This document shows, in pieces, positions 33,947-46,228 of a DNA stretch of 64,000 bases; position 1 is the first letter of the stretch, and every line of letters starts with the position of its first letter. The notes beneath the pieces were generated by a model, which saw only the letters and a list, made by a program, of their open reading frames with translations, made no database searches and had not been told where the DNA came from. The DNA lies in contig JACGWO010000001.1 of NCBI GenBank assembly GCA_034509735.1, positions 14,524,854 through 14,588,853 of the forward strand, read 5' to 3'. Position numbers and translations under genes: made by a program. The DNA comes from Sesamum alatum (Eukaryota; Streptophyta; Magnoliopsida; Lamiales; Pedaliaceae).

Positions 33947-35338
33947 CTACACCGTAGTTGTTGATTTTCCACCTCCAATTTGTTAGCTTTTCTCTTAGAC
34001 CATCAATAGTAGTATGCTTGCCTGGATAGATCATTTCTTAATTCCTGCATCTCATCTATTAGGCTAGTCTCGTAATTGTCATTGCAACTCAGCTATCAGG
34101 TTAGTCAAGGGGTAGTTTGGACTTGATGAAAATCGTGAGGTGCCTGGTCGAGAGGGTGAAGACATTTTGCAACCGAATCACAGAATATATTCTATTTGCC
34201 TTGAAGAAATTAGACTCCCCGTCTCAAGTGCACCGGGTACAACGTTACTTCTTCTAGGATAAGACAGTAGGAAATTTATTTTTTAGTCCATTAACTTGGT
34301 TCTAGTTCAAATTTTAGTACACTAACTTTGGTAATTATAACATTTTATACATTATGTTGCAATTTTGTTTCAATTAAGTCAAATTAAGAGTCTTTGTTCC
34401 AATTTTCCGGCCAATTGAATGGAATTTGATGATGTGTCCAAAATTTGCTTATGTGTCAAGCGAAATTATCCACGTAAGCACGGACATGATTAAAATTACA
34501 TAGTGACAAATGATGTGGCACTAATGAAAGATGTGTCAGGTGACGTGGCAGATTGGTTGGCAAGGCACTTTTATCTTGTTTTCACCTAATTTGACTTCAC
34601 CTACCATTCACCTAATTCCACCAAAATCGCTTGCCCTAATTTGACTTCACCCCCTTCAACAACGACGGCCCCCCTTTGACGGTGAGAGGAGAACCTTCCC
34701 CCATTTTGACGACGATGAGCGCCTACCCTTATTTCCACCCCCTTCCCCCATTAGCTGAATCCACCCCTCCCCCCTCCCTGCGGGACTTGAGGATGACATT
34801 GCCTAAAAGACTCCCTCTTTGACGACGAGAACGAGCCATGGTGGACGATGATGAGAACCATTATGAAGAGAGATCCAGAGCTGAACAACGACCCACCCCA
34901 AAATACGGTTAGTTAGCCATCTCTGTTAGTATGGAAAAGAAGAAGTGTATGCGATGGTTTAAATATTGTGAATGATGGACCACAACTGCTTTAAGAATAC
35001 AAATATTTTGTATTGTACGATTTTTTTCTTGTGAGTAATGGATCACAATAGCTAGCTTTATATTTTATATTCTTTTTTTTTTTTGAAAATAGGAAATATG
35101 TGGTCCCTTAAGTGTTTTTGTGTTGGAACATTTTTTGTTTTTTATTCTGTAAAAGTAGTGCTTTTAAGATGGTGCAACTGATTTTCTGTTGTTAATGTGT
35201 TATGTTATTAATTGTATTAAGTAGTTTATTATTTTATGTTGTTATTGTGTTATGTTATTTCTGATAGTTGACTTGTTGTCTGGTTTTCTGTTTTTTTTTT
35301 TCTTCTTATTTTCAGCCAAAAACAATGGATTTTTAACA

Positions 35339-37696
35339 ATGAGTGTGCATTATGGGGGTAATATAATATAATCAGACTATGTTGGGGGGTGTACCTATAA
35401 GTTTAATCATGTGGCGTATAAGCTTGTTGGCCTTGGGGGTTTGAATGAACTTAGCAATTATATAGGAATAAAAGGGGAAAAGAAGTATTTCACTAAAAAT
35501 AAAAACATCTTCGAAAGTATCTCTTGAAATTTAGCTCTGCAAGATATATTTGCAAAATTAGAGGATAATGGGGAGGTAGCTATATTTATAAATGGGGAAG
35601 TGGTAGCTAAAAGAGGGTGAAGAATTTGAGGTGGATATGTTACAGAGTGGTGTGAATGATTATGTGTCATCTTCAGAAGGTGAAGAGTTTGATGACACTG
35701 ATAGTGAATACGAATATCAGATGGATGAAGAAAAAGTTGAAGAGGAAGAGAGGTCAGGGGATGACTGGGGAGTTGAGGGAGATTTAGTAGAAAATATTGT
35801 GAAAAGGCAAAGATGAAAAAATGGGGAAGGGCAGGGTTGAGGATAAAAATATAGAAGGGGCCCGGGTTTCAGATCGTGATGGTAAGGATTGGTTTAGGGA
35901 TGAGAATTTAGCTTGGAGTGATCATGAACTAAACTCAAATAAGGGGTCTGATGCAGATGAACCAAACAAAGTCGCTTTTCCTGTATTCAATCATTCCCGC
36001 ATATTTCATCCACATTTTGAGTTAGAGATGATATTTACTACTAAAGATGAATTCAGAACTCCAGTACAATCACATGCTATCCAAACCAAAAGAAATATCA
36101 AGTTTACAAAGAATGACATAATGTAGGTCGATGCCAAGTGTTTTGATAAAGAACACAACTAGAGATTACATGCTTGTCACGTGAAAGGTGAATGTACCTT
36201 TCAGATTAGGAATTATGTTATTAATCACACATGCAATATCTCTTTCAATGTTAGCAACATGAGTTCAAAGTGGTTGTCAAAGACCTGTAAGGTAATAGTA
36301 CCCCTTGTTTATACTTTGTTTTTCAGTTTTTGGTCATCCTGTAAGGGAGTAGTATTCCCCGTTGTATATTCTTTGCTTCTTGATTAATAGAGAAGGGCCG
36401 GGGACCCCGAAAAGCTCCCTCCACCGCTAGGTGGTTTCTTTAAAAAAAAAAATAGTGGTTGTCAAAGAAATATTTTCATAAGTTCAAAACTTATCCTAAA
36501 ATGGGGGTTAAGGTGTTTAGGGTTGAAACATAGAAAAATACACACACCACTGCTAGAAGGTTGAAACTTCAAAACTTATCAACATGCAATCATTCCAATC
36601 AATAGAAGGATTTAATGGAAGAATACTAATTTCAACCCACCACTCCCACCAAAAGCTGCCAAAAGAGTGGGGAGGCCTCCAAAATCTAGAAGACTGGAAG
36701 TTGATGAAGCTGTTCCAAAATAGAGAAAATGAAGGCTTGGACCAATCATGAGGGAAGGATCATCCATGCTAAAAAGGCAACAAACCACTATCAAGTGTGG
36801 GAAGTCTGGTCTGCAAGAACACACTACCAAGGGGTGTCCTGGAAAGGATGTAAGAACTATTCTTATCCCTGATGCAAGCAGCCAGGTTCAACCAAATTTC
36901 AATGTGATACAGGTATACTATTTTATTTTTACATGATTTAATTTGACAACTAACCACAACCACTATAAAGACTAATAAGGGTTGTTGAAAAACAGGCTAC
37001 AACAAAGGGCAAGGGGATTATGCAAGAACCTGAAGTGCCATTGCATGCTAGAACGAGAAGTGTAAGTCCTGTTTTAGCTTGCACATCTTACTGTTTAGTA
37101 AGTTCTATTCAACCAAACTTATTGTTTTGTGCAATGTAGGGGCAAATTCCAATTGAACAACCACAAAAAACTGCTGGTATTAAATATTTTCTATGTTACT
37201 ATTGTTTTTAATGATACTATAACTAACTATATGTTGCCTAAATAGGTTACAAGAAAAGAAAAGGGGGTTATGAAAGAACCTGATGTGTAAATGCCAAGAA
37301 GAACAACAAGAAGTGTAAGTAGTCTCTGTTTTAGCTTAAGTATGTGAGTATTTTGAGTGTGAGTCGGGCAGACTGTTTTATTGGTTTATTATGACTGTCT
37401 GAATTGAGTATTTGAGACTGTTTTATTAGGATTATTATGACTATTTGAATAGAGTATTTGAGACTGTTCCAATGGTATTTTTATGCCTCTTTTCTTATCT
37501 GTAGGGATATATTGGAGGTGTTGAACCAGTCATTAGAAAGCCTAAAAAATTGTGGGCCACAACCCCGACAATATTCAACAATTCCAACATTGCCAGAAAG
37601 GAGTTAAGATCAAGGAATAAACTCCACTTGTTGAGGCTCAATCAGGTCCCAGGTCATCGCAAGCGCAAGGGAGTTATAGATCAACCCCTTCAATAG
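35339..37696 (+). pseudogene. MULE transposase lacking its catalytic core
   Basis: N-terminal codons MSVHYGGN (from 35339) resemble the start of the PB1-like region of plant MURA proteins. An acidic stretch (35631-35816) and the block with PVFNHSRIFHPHFELEMIFT (35821-36126) follow, then a LINE insertion (36284-36453). After 36536 the sequence jumps to the C-terminal part: Pro/Lys-rich linker (PLPPKAAKR near 36643), zinc-knuckle remnant (36793-36840, KCGKSGLQEHTTKGCP with altered ligands) and short basic exons separated by small introns, to TAG at 37694-37696. DDE domain and SWIM finger are absent. Several in-frame stops. Confidence 0.78.
36284..36453 (+). mobile_element. 5'-truncated LINE-like insertion (copy 2)
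   Basis: Flanked by AGTGGTTGTCAAAGA at 36269-36283 and 36454-36468, ends in an A-run. It is the same insertion as 12852-13085, so it predates duplication of block D. Confidence 0.85.
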
Positions 37697-38469
37697 TTAA
37701 AGAAGGAAAAAAGTTCGTTACAATGTTTAATTTAAGCCAAGCAATCAATCAAACAAAGAAGGGGAAGAAGTCTTAACTGTGATGATTGTCTATTTTTGGA
37801 GTCATTGTTTATTTTTTGGCAGATGTATCAAAACAATTAGGCCAAAGCTATTTTGAAATACCTCTCATTGTTGAATGCATTTTTGGTTAAGGCATAAATT
37901 CGAAATACCTAATGATTGTATCTATTTTGGTAGGTTCAAAAGGCTTTGTTTTGCACAATATACATCTATGCAAGGGGCTATTTTTAGCCCTGCATTTTTT
38001 TGTTGGAAATGAAGAATGCAATTCTGAAAGCAAAATTCTTGTATTGCATGTTTTTGGCTTGATTTTGGATTAAATTTAAAAATGATCAAAGTTAGTGGAC
38101 TTAAATTTCACCTAATTCAAAGTTATTGGACTAAAATTAAACCATACAAAAGTTAGTGTACTAAAAAACATACTTATGGAAGAAAATACATCCACATCAC
38201 CGGACACATCATTCATTAATGCCACATCATCTGCCATTGTGTAATTTTAACCATGTCACGTGATAACATGGTTAATTTAGCCGGACACATAAGCAAAATT
38301 TGGGTATATCATCAAATTCCGCTCAATTGACCGACAAATTGGAAGAAAAACCCTCAATTGGACTTAATTGAAGCAAAATTACAACATAATGTATAAAATG
38401 TACAATTACCAAAGCTACTGTACTAAAACTGAAGGAGAGCTAAGTTAATGGACTAATTCTTTTTCCCCC

Positions 38470-38892
38470 TAAGACGGTATTAGAGTTTCAGCTTTTGCAC
38501 TATGCTGAAACTCACCTCGAACAATACTCAGTCGCCTGAATACTCAATTAATCTAAAACCCGAAGGAAGAGAGGGAGAGAAAGCTGAAGATAAGTCTTGG
38601 TTACATAGGCGAATTTTGCCTTAATTCGCCTCGGTAAAGACGCGAATTTCGCCTAACAGATGAGAAGAACCGTTGAATCTCCAGAGATGAATAACAACAT
38701 TAGAAAAACTCTTGAATTTTCATCAAATTCTTCTTTCAAAAACTTATATAGGAGAAGAAATAAACACCTTGCAAGTGTTGATTGGCAACAACGATGACGA
38801 TAGTTGATTGTTGATGAAAGTAAAAACACAAGGATGGATGATATGGAGAGAAATAGGTGAAACTTGATGAGCATTCAGGAAAAAATAAGAGG
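38470..38892 (-). other. LTR-like leader sequence outside the MULE
   Basis: On the minus strand CTATATAAG (38743-38751) is a good TATA box, followed by a leader rich in AATTCGCC/GGCGAATT motifs (near 38608-38655). This could be the LTR of the element into which the MULE inserted. No second LTR was found. Confidence 0.3.
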
Positions 38893-39328
38893 AGTGTTGG
38901 TGAATTGGTGATTGAATGTGTGGTCGTACTGTTTCGTCCCATTGGGACAACTCCACGTTTTTGTATGTAAAATATTGGAAATACACTCCAACAACGTACT
39001 ACCATCACCAAGTTTTGGACATCAAAAAATCAGCGGAATAGGACCACTGCAACTGATGCCATTTCGTGGTTGTGAGCGCGCGCAAGTGTTTCGTTCGAGA
39101 AAATTATAATTTCGATTTCACAATATAAAGTAGTTTGCAATATTAATTTAATATTTTTTAAAATAATAAATATTAGTTTCATATTTTATAAAAACGTGGT
39201 AAAGTTAGTTCGACCGTAGTTATATTGGTCTGACACTTTAAGAAAACGTTACAAAATTAGTTTCATATTTTAGCAACATATTGCAAAATTGGTCCCGTAT
39301 TTTAGCAAAACGTTGCAAAATTAGTCCT
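38893..39328. repeat. Repeat block E, copy 2
   Basis: Direct match to 30950-31355. Short ORFs here are repeat sequence. Confidence 0.8.
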
Positions 39329-39572
39329 AAAATTTGTCTCAAATGTTGCAAAGTTAGTCCCAAAACTTGCCATTTTTATGTGCATATAATAAATAATTTT
39401 TCATACTTTAAAATATATGCTATAAATAAAAATAAAATATATAAACCAATATATTATATTAAAAAATAGAAAGAAAGAAAAAAAACTAATTTATCAGTTA
39501 GTGTAAAATTTGAAAAGTTGAATCAGTTAGTTATCTTATCAGTTAAAGGATATTTATGACATCACAAAAAAT

Positions 39573-39611
39573 TGGGTGTCGCAGCGTTATTAACTGCCAT
39601 TTATAAACTAG
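39573..39611 (+). mobile_element. Candidate Helitron 3' terminus
   Basis: GGTGTCGCAGCGTTATTAAC forms a short GCAG/CTGC hairpin, followed by CATTTATAAA and CTAG (39608-39611), then T. Related hairpin sequences without a clean CTAG lie near 26043-26062 and 48041-48062. No 5' end assigned. Confidence 0.45.
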
Positions 39612-39941
39612 TTATTTATTAAGGGGAAAGCTCTTAAAGTAACTCTCGTTGTTGATAAGGCATACGTGGACCAAAATGCTATCAATATATTTATTCATAC
39701 CACTAAATTATCATTTTTTTTTAAAGCTATTCATTATGTCAATAAATTTTAATTTTATATTGAATGTGATAGGTTCCATTAGTAAATATTATTGTCTGAT
39801 TGGTAATTTTAAATTTTAAACCCAAATCTTGACAGCCACACACTAACATGCAATTGAGAGGCCTGCATCGATGGGAAAGGGGGTGACGACGGCGTGGAGG
39901 AGGTGGAAGGGGAAGGGGGTGGGCGTAACTGGACAGTGGCG
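39612..39941. other. Spacer with low-complexity ORF
   Basis: The minus-strand ORF across 39739-39993 is Pro/Arg-rich because of a GGGGAAGG-type repeat and is not considered a gene. Confidence 0.5.
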
Positions 39942-41735
39942 ACGGGGGAAGGGGAAGGAGGAGGCTGGCACGACGGTCCAGCGGCGGAGGCAATAATGGG
40001 GGATTGGGGGAAGGGGAAATAATAATATAAATATATAATTTATACTTTTAAAATATTAAATAAATATTATTTTATAAATATGTAAAATAACATATTTATA
40101 GAAGATAATATTTTTATTGAGCTGAAATTTTGCCCAGATGCATTAACCGCGCATGTGGTACACTGCTTGGCTTAGGACGGGTAATTTGCTCTATCTTTGA
40201 TAATATAGGGGGATAAATTACTGTTTTATTTTATTTTTCATAGAGGGTAAATTGCTCATTTCCCTTAACATAGGGGGAAAATGCATTTTTCACATAAATA
40301 TAATATTTAACCATGACTAATTATCATGATTAAGAAAAAAAGTAACCCTCGTAATAAATAATTATTGAGCAGGGCTATGCAATATTTATTGACAGTGGTG
40401 TTGCGAGGGTGTTTAAGATATTTGATATGGTTAGAATTTATGGCGAATGTTTTTATCATGGTTAAGAACCATGACGAATACTTTTGCCATGGTAAATAAG
40501 GTAAGTTTTTATATCGATTTTATTTAATCATGTTTAATAATGATAATTGCATCGGTGTTTAGTTCATAGTAATTGAAACGGTAGATTACTGTGAATTCTC
40601 TTGAGATTCGGCATAATTACGGATACTCACTCATTTTTTTCAAAATTTCAAATAACCCCCTGAGGTATGTAACCATCTAACAAATAACACATTTTCATTC
40701 ATTTTTATAGATGAACTTACCAAAATGCCCTTATGTAAACTGAAATATTTTTTTATTAATTTTCAGATTTTCTAAATATTGTGAAAATGCATAGAGAAAG
40801 ATTTCCTATATTTTTTCACATGGAGGAGGAATAAAGTAATTTGCCTCGGCTGAATTTTCTATAATTTAAAAAAAAAAAAAGCAAAATGGAAAGTTCCAGA
40901 CCTTTGGTTCAGGGGGGTATTTGTAATTTTCGAAAAAAATGAGGGGATATTCGTAATTACGCCTTCGAAAAAATGAGCGGATATTCGTAATTACGCCTAC
41001 CTCAAGGGAGGTCATTGTAATTCAACGTAATTGAAATTTAGGCAACAATATTTTTTTCCTAGTAACTATAGAAATAAAATGGAAAAATTATATTTTTGGT
41101 CCCATAATATTTTGAAGGGGATAATTTCACTTTTGATACCCTAATTATACTTCTTTTTCACCTTTGGTACCCCATGTTTCCAAATCATCAGACTTGGTAC
41201 CCAAAATTTTTATTTTTCATCCACCTGAGTACCCTCCATTATGTTGACCGTTAAAACAAACGGTCAACCCAATTTTGAAGGAAAAGTTGGCGATTTCTTG
41301 TCTATTTAAGTTCATTTGACTATTATTTTATGAACACAAAAAATAGACTTGAAATAGTGGAATTGAGAAAATTTTGGCAACAAACGAGAGGGGTGAGTAG
41401 AGATTAATTTCAGTCTTACTCAAATTCGAGTGCATATTCGTCTAATGAGAACATTTATGTGGAAAAAATATATTGTGAGTGTAGAATTGAGCTACCATTG
41501 AAGACTTTTTGTACAAAATAAATTTGGGAAGACGGTCTTGTACAAGTTCTAATTATAGGATAAATTTATTTTTTATTCTTATTTATTTTATTTGTGTTAT
41601 TGCTTACCATTAATGTTTGCCTTTATTTTTTGTTCATAGAAAATGGAATATTTTGGAGTTTTTAGATGATTTGGTCCGAAAATATGCTCAAGATCGAAAT
41701 AAATTATTCCTAGTTTGTTGAGAAAAATTAATTAT
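39942..41735. repeat. Segmental repeat block A, copy 2
   Basis: Direct match to 1-2215 and lacking the MITE of copy 1 (empty site near 40775). Beyond 41735 it continues as an inverse copy of 7620-7745, not as block B. Confidence 0.85.
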
Positions 41736-41878
41736 CTTGATGTATCATTACATTTATTTAAAATAAAAAATATTTTTTATATTAATTTAGAATTTTGAAA
41801 AATTAAAATTCTTTTACTTAATTTTTAAGAAAATAAAAAGAATTACATATATATAATATAATTATATATTATATATAT

Positions 41879-41911
<33 letters not shown>

Positions 41912-42901
41912 AATTTTGGGCGACGGTTGCTATCACCGTAAAAAGAAAATATCACTACAAAAAAATGCGGGAATTGAAATGGATTTATATGACCGTTCCG
42001 AATACCGTTCCAAATGGGAATGATAACTGGAACTGTTGTGGAACGGGAAACCGTTGCTGACGTCACTTTCGCATTAATGAGAGTCAGAACGTGCAGGAAC
42101 GACCTAACTGTTCCTATTTGTGTGCCAACATATGTGTGATAATATGTAAATCCAGCATTTCAAAAAGGGACCAGATATATTTTGGTATTGCATTTGAAAC
42201 ACATATGTGGAAATTAGAATGGTTATTTTATCAGGAAAACTGACTGTTCCCAGACGTGTTCCAAAACTCGGTCTATTTGGACCGCTTGCTCGACTGTTCC
42301 AACATATAGTGCTAAATGAGACCCTTTTACGCCATGAGCGAACAATGTAATGCAATGACCGTTCCAAATTGTGGGTATTTAGGAAATCCAGGGTTGTTAG
42401 AAAACCTGTTCCCAAATGTGCTACTATTTGGAACGGGCCCTTTACATAAACGATTATATGTGCCGAAGCCCGTTCCAAATATGCACGAATGACTATATTA
42501 CAATGGTAACTTTACCGTTATTATAACCATTCCAGAGACCATTCCTAAAGTTAGAGCAAACGATTATATTTCAACGGCTAGTTTAGTGTGCCGAATAATA
42601 TTCCAATGCCCGTTCCAATATTTTTCTATGTATATGTGCCCCTTCATTTTAATTATTCTTATAATTACTCTCCAACTCATTTGTTCTAACTCCCTCTCTT
42701 GATTCTTTATACGTAAAATCGAAAATATCAACTATCTGCGCGAATTTTACAATGATCTTGAAAGGTGTATTGCTCAGGTAAGAAGTTGAAATTCTTTAAT
42801 GGTTAATTATATATATAAATAATTTGTTTTGGTCATTTAATTACTGTTTTGAATTGCTTGTGTACATAGGACCAATCAGGTTAAGACAGTTGAGATGATG
42901 G

Positions 42902-43809
42902 ATGTATGATCGAGATGTGCTGGGTGTGACGCCAGAGTTTGAGGATGGTGTTACAACATTTCTAGAATGGGCCCAGTCTCAGCATGCATATATGGATAGG
43001 GAGAAGATTAGGTGTCCCTGCCGAAAGTGCAAAAACGGACGGTTCAAAACACCAAACGAGGTAAATTTGGACTTGTGTATGAAAGGCTATATGCCGGAAT
43101 ATTATAATTGAACTTCGCATGGTGAGGAGAGGGTCCAGGAATACTTTGAAGCATTGACAATGCCGCTTGTGCAGCAGCATCAAACGCCACCCGTTCAGAA
43201 GGAGGGTAGTTCGCATTGGGGTGATGCGGCTCAGATGGATTGGGCACAGAGGATGGTATTCGATGCCGCTGAGCCGTCTTTCTGGTGTTCATATAACCAG
43301 GAGGGACCGGCTGATGATGATACTCGGTATTGTTATTTTGATGTGGGTCCTAGTTCACATTACGATTCGGGGCCCTATGATTATGTGTCTGGCTTGTCAG
43401 ACCGTCTTTTTTATGTAGTTCATGTTGCGGACCAACCGTTGTGGAACGGCTGCACCACCTCTCAGTTGTCGTCAATTGCTTCTTTGGTGAATATCAAGGG
43501 CGAAGGGGATTTTTTCATGCATACATATGATCGCTTGTGCCAGTGGGCTAATATTGTAATGCCCCGCGATCACAGTTTCCCCGTCGATTATTCAATACGC
43601 AGAAATTGATAAGAGAATTGAGTTTACCAGTTCAGAAGATTGATGCGTGCAAAAACGGTTGCATGTTGTACTGGAAGGATGATATTGATTTGGAATATTG
43701 CAACTCTTGTGAAGACGCTAGGTACAAGCCCACCAGGGACAAAAATCCTAGACGTAAGAAGTCCCCGTATGCCATTCTTAGGTATCTACCGCAAGAAGTC
43801 CCCGTATAA
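42902..43809 (+). pseudogene. tnp2: TNP2-like CACTA transposase, N-terminal part only
   Basis: The transposase-associated domain is clear (GVTTFLEWA, KIRCPCRKCKNGRF). A TGA at 43109-43111 interrupts the same frame, which resumes at 43112 and runs to a stop at 43609. A shift near 43590 changes to the frame with KIDACKNGCMLYWKDDIDLE (43606 onward). Coding stops at 43809, before the Transposase_21 catalytic domain. A 15-bp direct repeat AAGAAGTCCCCGTAT (43756-43770 and 43793-43807) marks the point where coding is lost. Confidence 0.88.
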
Positions 43810-44128
43810 AATTTACATATAATATAAATCATCTTTTTCCAAAAAATTTTGGGATTTAGTATAAGTATATAGGAAAATAGAAGGATTTAGTGCAAATTTA
43901 GGGTAAAATTTTCGGATTTAAAATATATTTTAGGAATATATGTAAAATTTAGTATACATTTTAGGAAAGACTTTTGGGATTTAATATATATTGTAGGGAA
44001 AATTTCATAAAATTTTGGGATTTAGTATCCATTTATTAGATTAATTTTGGGACTCAGTACAGAATTTTGGGTCTTACTTTACATTTTTATTTTGAAAAAT
44101 TTGAAAATTATTATTATTAAAAAATAAA
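43810..44128. other. AT-rich CACTA interior
   Basis: Diverged repeats of a TTTTGGGATTTAGTAT motif; no ORF. It replaces the missing transposase core. Confidence 0.5.
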
Positions 44129-44627
44129 GGGTTAATTACACTTACAGCCCCTGTGAGAATGTATAATTACACTTTCCCCCAAAAATATTTTGAAATTACA
44201 CTTACACCCCCTCCGAAAATTCTCTGTTTACACCTGACCCCCATCCGTTAGAGTTTGGACGAAAAATATTCACGTCAACAAAAATAATTACACAAATTTT
44301 CAATTTTTCCCATCATTTAACATTCTCATGTATATTTTTGTACTTATAAGAAGATAAGTGTAACGTATATGTATGGAGTGAGGCCAATATTATTATATTT
44401 TTTCCTTATAAGTACAAAATTATTGCACGAGAATGTTAAATGATAGGTAAAATTGAAAATTTATGTAATTATTTTTGTTGAAATGAACATTTTCCGCCCA
44501 AACTTTAACGAATGGAAGTCAGGTGTAAACAAAGAATTTTTAGAGGGGGTGTAAATGTAATTTCAAAACTTCTTTTGGGGAAAGTGTAATTATGCATTTT
44601 CAGAGGGGGTCTAAATGTAATTAACCC
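44129..44627. mobile_element. Mutator-type foldback MITE, 499 bp, nested in CACTA
   Basis: Same family as 794-1293 in opposite orientation. Perfect 9-bp TSD AAAAATAAA (44120-44128 and 44628-44636). It inserted after the CACTA was in place. Confidence 0.92.
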
Positions 44628-44699
44628 AAAAATAAATTGATACTTATATTTTGTTAAAAAATTCATACCACTAATATTTTTTACAAAAACATGTAGATC

Positions 44700-45813
44700 A
44701 TGTTTGGTCAGGATTTCCCACCTCGAGGAGGTGGACGTGGTCGCAGTCATGGCTCAGCGGCTACACTGTTTGCTTGTGTTGATTCCCAGGGTGGGGAAGC
44801 AGTATTCTGACCATCCCTACCACCACCACCATCGGCAGAGTAGGCACCTGCAGCACCAGGGCCGGATCAACAGCCCGATTCGTCTACTACTGCGCCCGTC
44901 GAGGAAGCTGATGGACCATCTACTCCCACACCGGCGGTAGATCCAGCCCGTCCATGGGCTGCCCCACCCCCACCTGCCCCACCATCCGCGTGCCAGTATA
45001 TCACACTCGCCGACGCCAGGTATATATACACATATATATATATTTAAATATTTCTGTAATTTAAATTATTATTTTTATGTCACACTAATTATTATATAAT
45101 TTCAGGGCTGAGCGGAAGATACACGAGCGCATGTACGCAGTGGTGCAAGGACACTATCCCCACCCTTGGGGCTGTTTGCGCAAGGTGCCGCCAGAGCACT
45201 AGCATTTCTGGTTCGAGAGCCCGAATGTAACATTAATTTCAGTTAAACGGTATCAATTAAATTTTTATATTAAATATTTTAACAATTTTTTTTTTACAGA
45301 TAACGTACTGGTGGGACTGTGACGACGAGTCCATTTCAAGATCTTCCACATGTTTGGGGGGAAGTTTCTCCGCAAGAAGTTCGTCCTCGCCAGACAGTCT
45401 CTAGTGAAGCCTCTCTGGCTGGCGAACAAAGTCTGGCGGCAGCTGCTGCTATATTGGGACAGCAAGGATTTCAAGGACGAGTGCGCCAAGAACAAGGCCA
45501 ACCGGTCCGCCAATCCAGCCGCATCCTCTACTGTGTACTGCGGGGGTTCTACCTCCATCGGGATGCACAAGAGGAAAATGGTAAGAAATTTTATCTTTTT
45601 AAAAGTATTCGTCATTATTAAATTATAATTGTAATAACTGTCCCTCATTTGTTTTTACAAGAGACGCAGCTTGGTTGGCCAGTCAAGCAGATGGAGTTAT
45701 TCTCTAAATGCTACAAGAAGAAGGCCGACGGCGGCTGGAGCGGCCCGAGGGCAGCGGAGGTGGCAATAAGCTTTGAATTACCTTTTCTAATTTATTTTCT
45801 TTTCATTTTTGGA

Positions 45814-45859
<46 letters not shown>

Positions 45860-46228
45860 TAATAATAATATAATAATAATAATAATAATAATTTATTATT
45901 TTTGCAGGAGACGTTCCAGAAGTTGCTGGAGGATCACTAGTCTCAGGCCACAACCGATCCTGGGGATCGTCCGGCCGAATCGGAGGGTTCGGTGGCACAG
46001 ATCAAGCAAGAGTTGTGACTGGCTGCAGTCGGGTCTGAGGCCCACGGCCTTAGCCAGACCTTTACCTCGCCATCACCACCGCCACTGCCAGTGTCGAACT
46101 TGGAGGATCGCATGGTCCGACTGGAGGAGATGATGGTGGATATGATGGGTATGATGAAGACCCTGCAGACCAACAACTCCACTGCCGGCCCGTCACGGTC
46201 TCCTACAGACCCCCTCTCCGAACGATGA
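44700..46228 (+). pseudogene. TNP1-like (Transposase_24) CACTA protein, broken
   Basis: Pro-rich N-terminal part from ATG 44700 (FGQDFPPRGGGRGRS), with stops, then an intron near 45020-45105. The conserved core is spread over exons near 45110-45210, 45300-45585 (LANKVWRQLLLYWDSKDF, then HKRKM) and 45660-45760 (WPVKQMELFSKCYKKKADG). An intron with an AAT microsatellite follows, then a coiled tail (LEDRMVRLEEMMVDMMGMMK, about 46100-46165). In-frame stops near 44808, 45198 and 45938 indicate decay. In En/Spm the product binds subterminal repeats; here such repeats are abundant. Confidence 0.75.
45814..45893. repeat. (AAT)n microsatellite
   Basis: About 26 units with two small interruptions, inside an intron of the TNP1-like gene. 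Poly-Asn ORFs across it are artefacts. Confidence 0.95.

Larger units (their letters stand above)
33340..36536. repeat. Segmental repeat block D, copy 2
   Basis: Direct match to 7860-13168 without the Helitron. Shared features are the coiled-coil ORF, the MULE left end with its TSD, transposase N-terminal exons and the LINE fragment. Confidence 0.9.
34269..38469. mobile_element. Internally deleted MULE, 4201 bp
   Basis: TSD TAAGACAGT (34260-34268) and TAAGACGGT (38470-38478) match at 8 of 9. Inverted ends: TTTTTTAGTCCATTAACTTG (about 34281) and TTAATGGACTAATTC (about 38445). TIR similarity extends about 270 bp inwards. It carries transposase N- and C-terminal coding parts but not the catalytic core, so it could only move with help. 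Confidence 0.88.

Noticed and set aside
39739..39993. Pro/Arg-rich minus-strand ORF
   Set aside because: It arises from a GGGGAAGG-type low-complexity stretch; the homologous sequence at 1-60 gives no equivalent gene.
42104..42478. 124-codon minus-strand ORF in the CACTA left end
   Set aside because: It lies in the subterminal repeat region; the peptide follows the CCGTTCC repeats and no domain is seen.
45649..45998. ORFs with poly-Asn and poly-Tyr/Leu/Ile across 45814-45893
   Set aside because: Artefacts of the AAT microsatellite within an intron of the TNP1-like gene.
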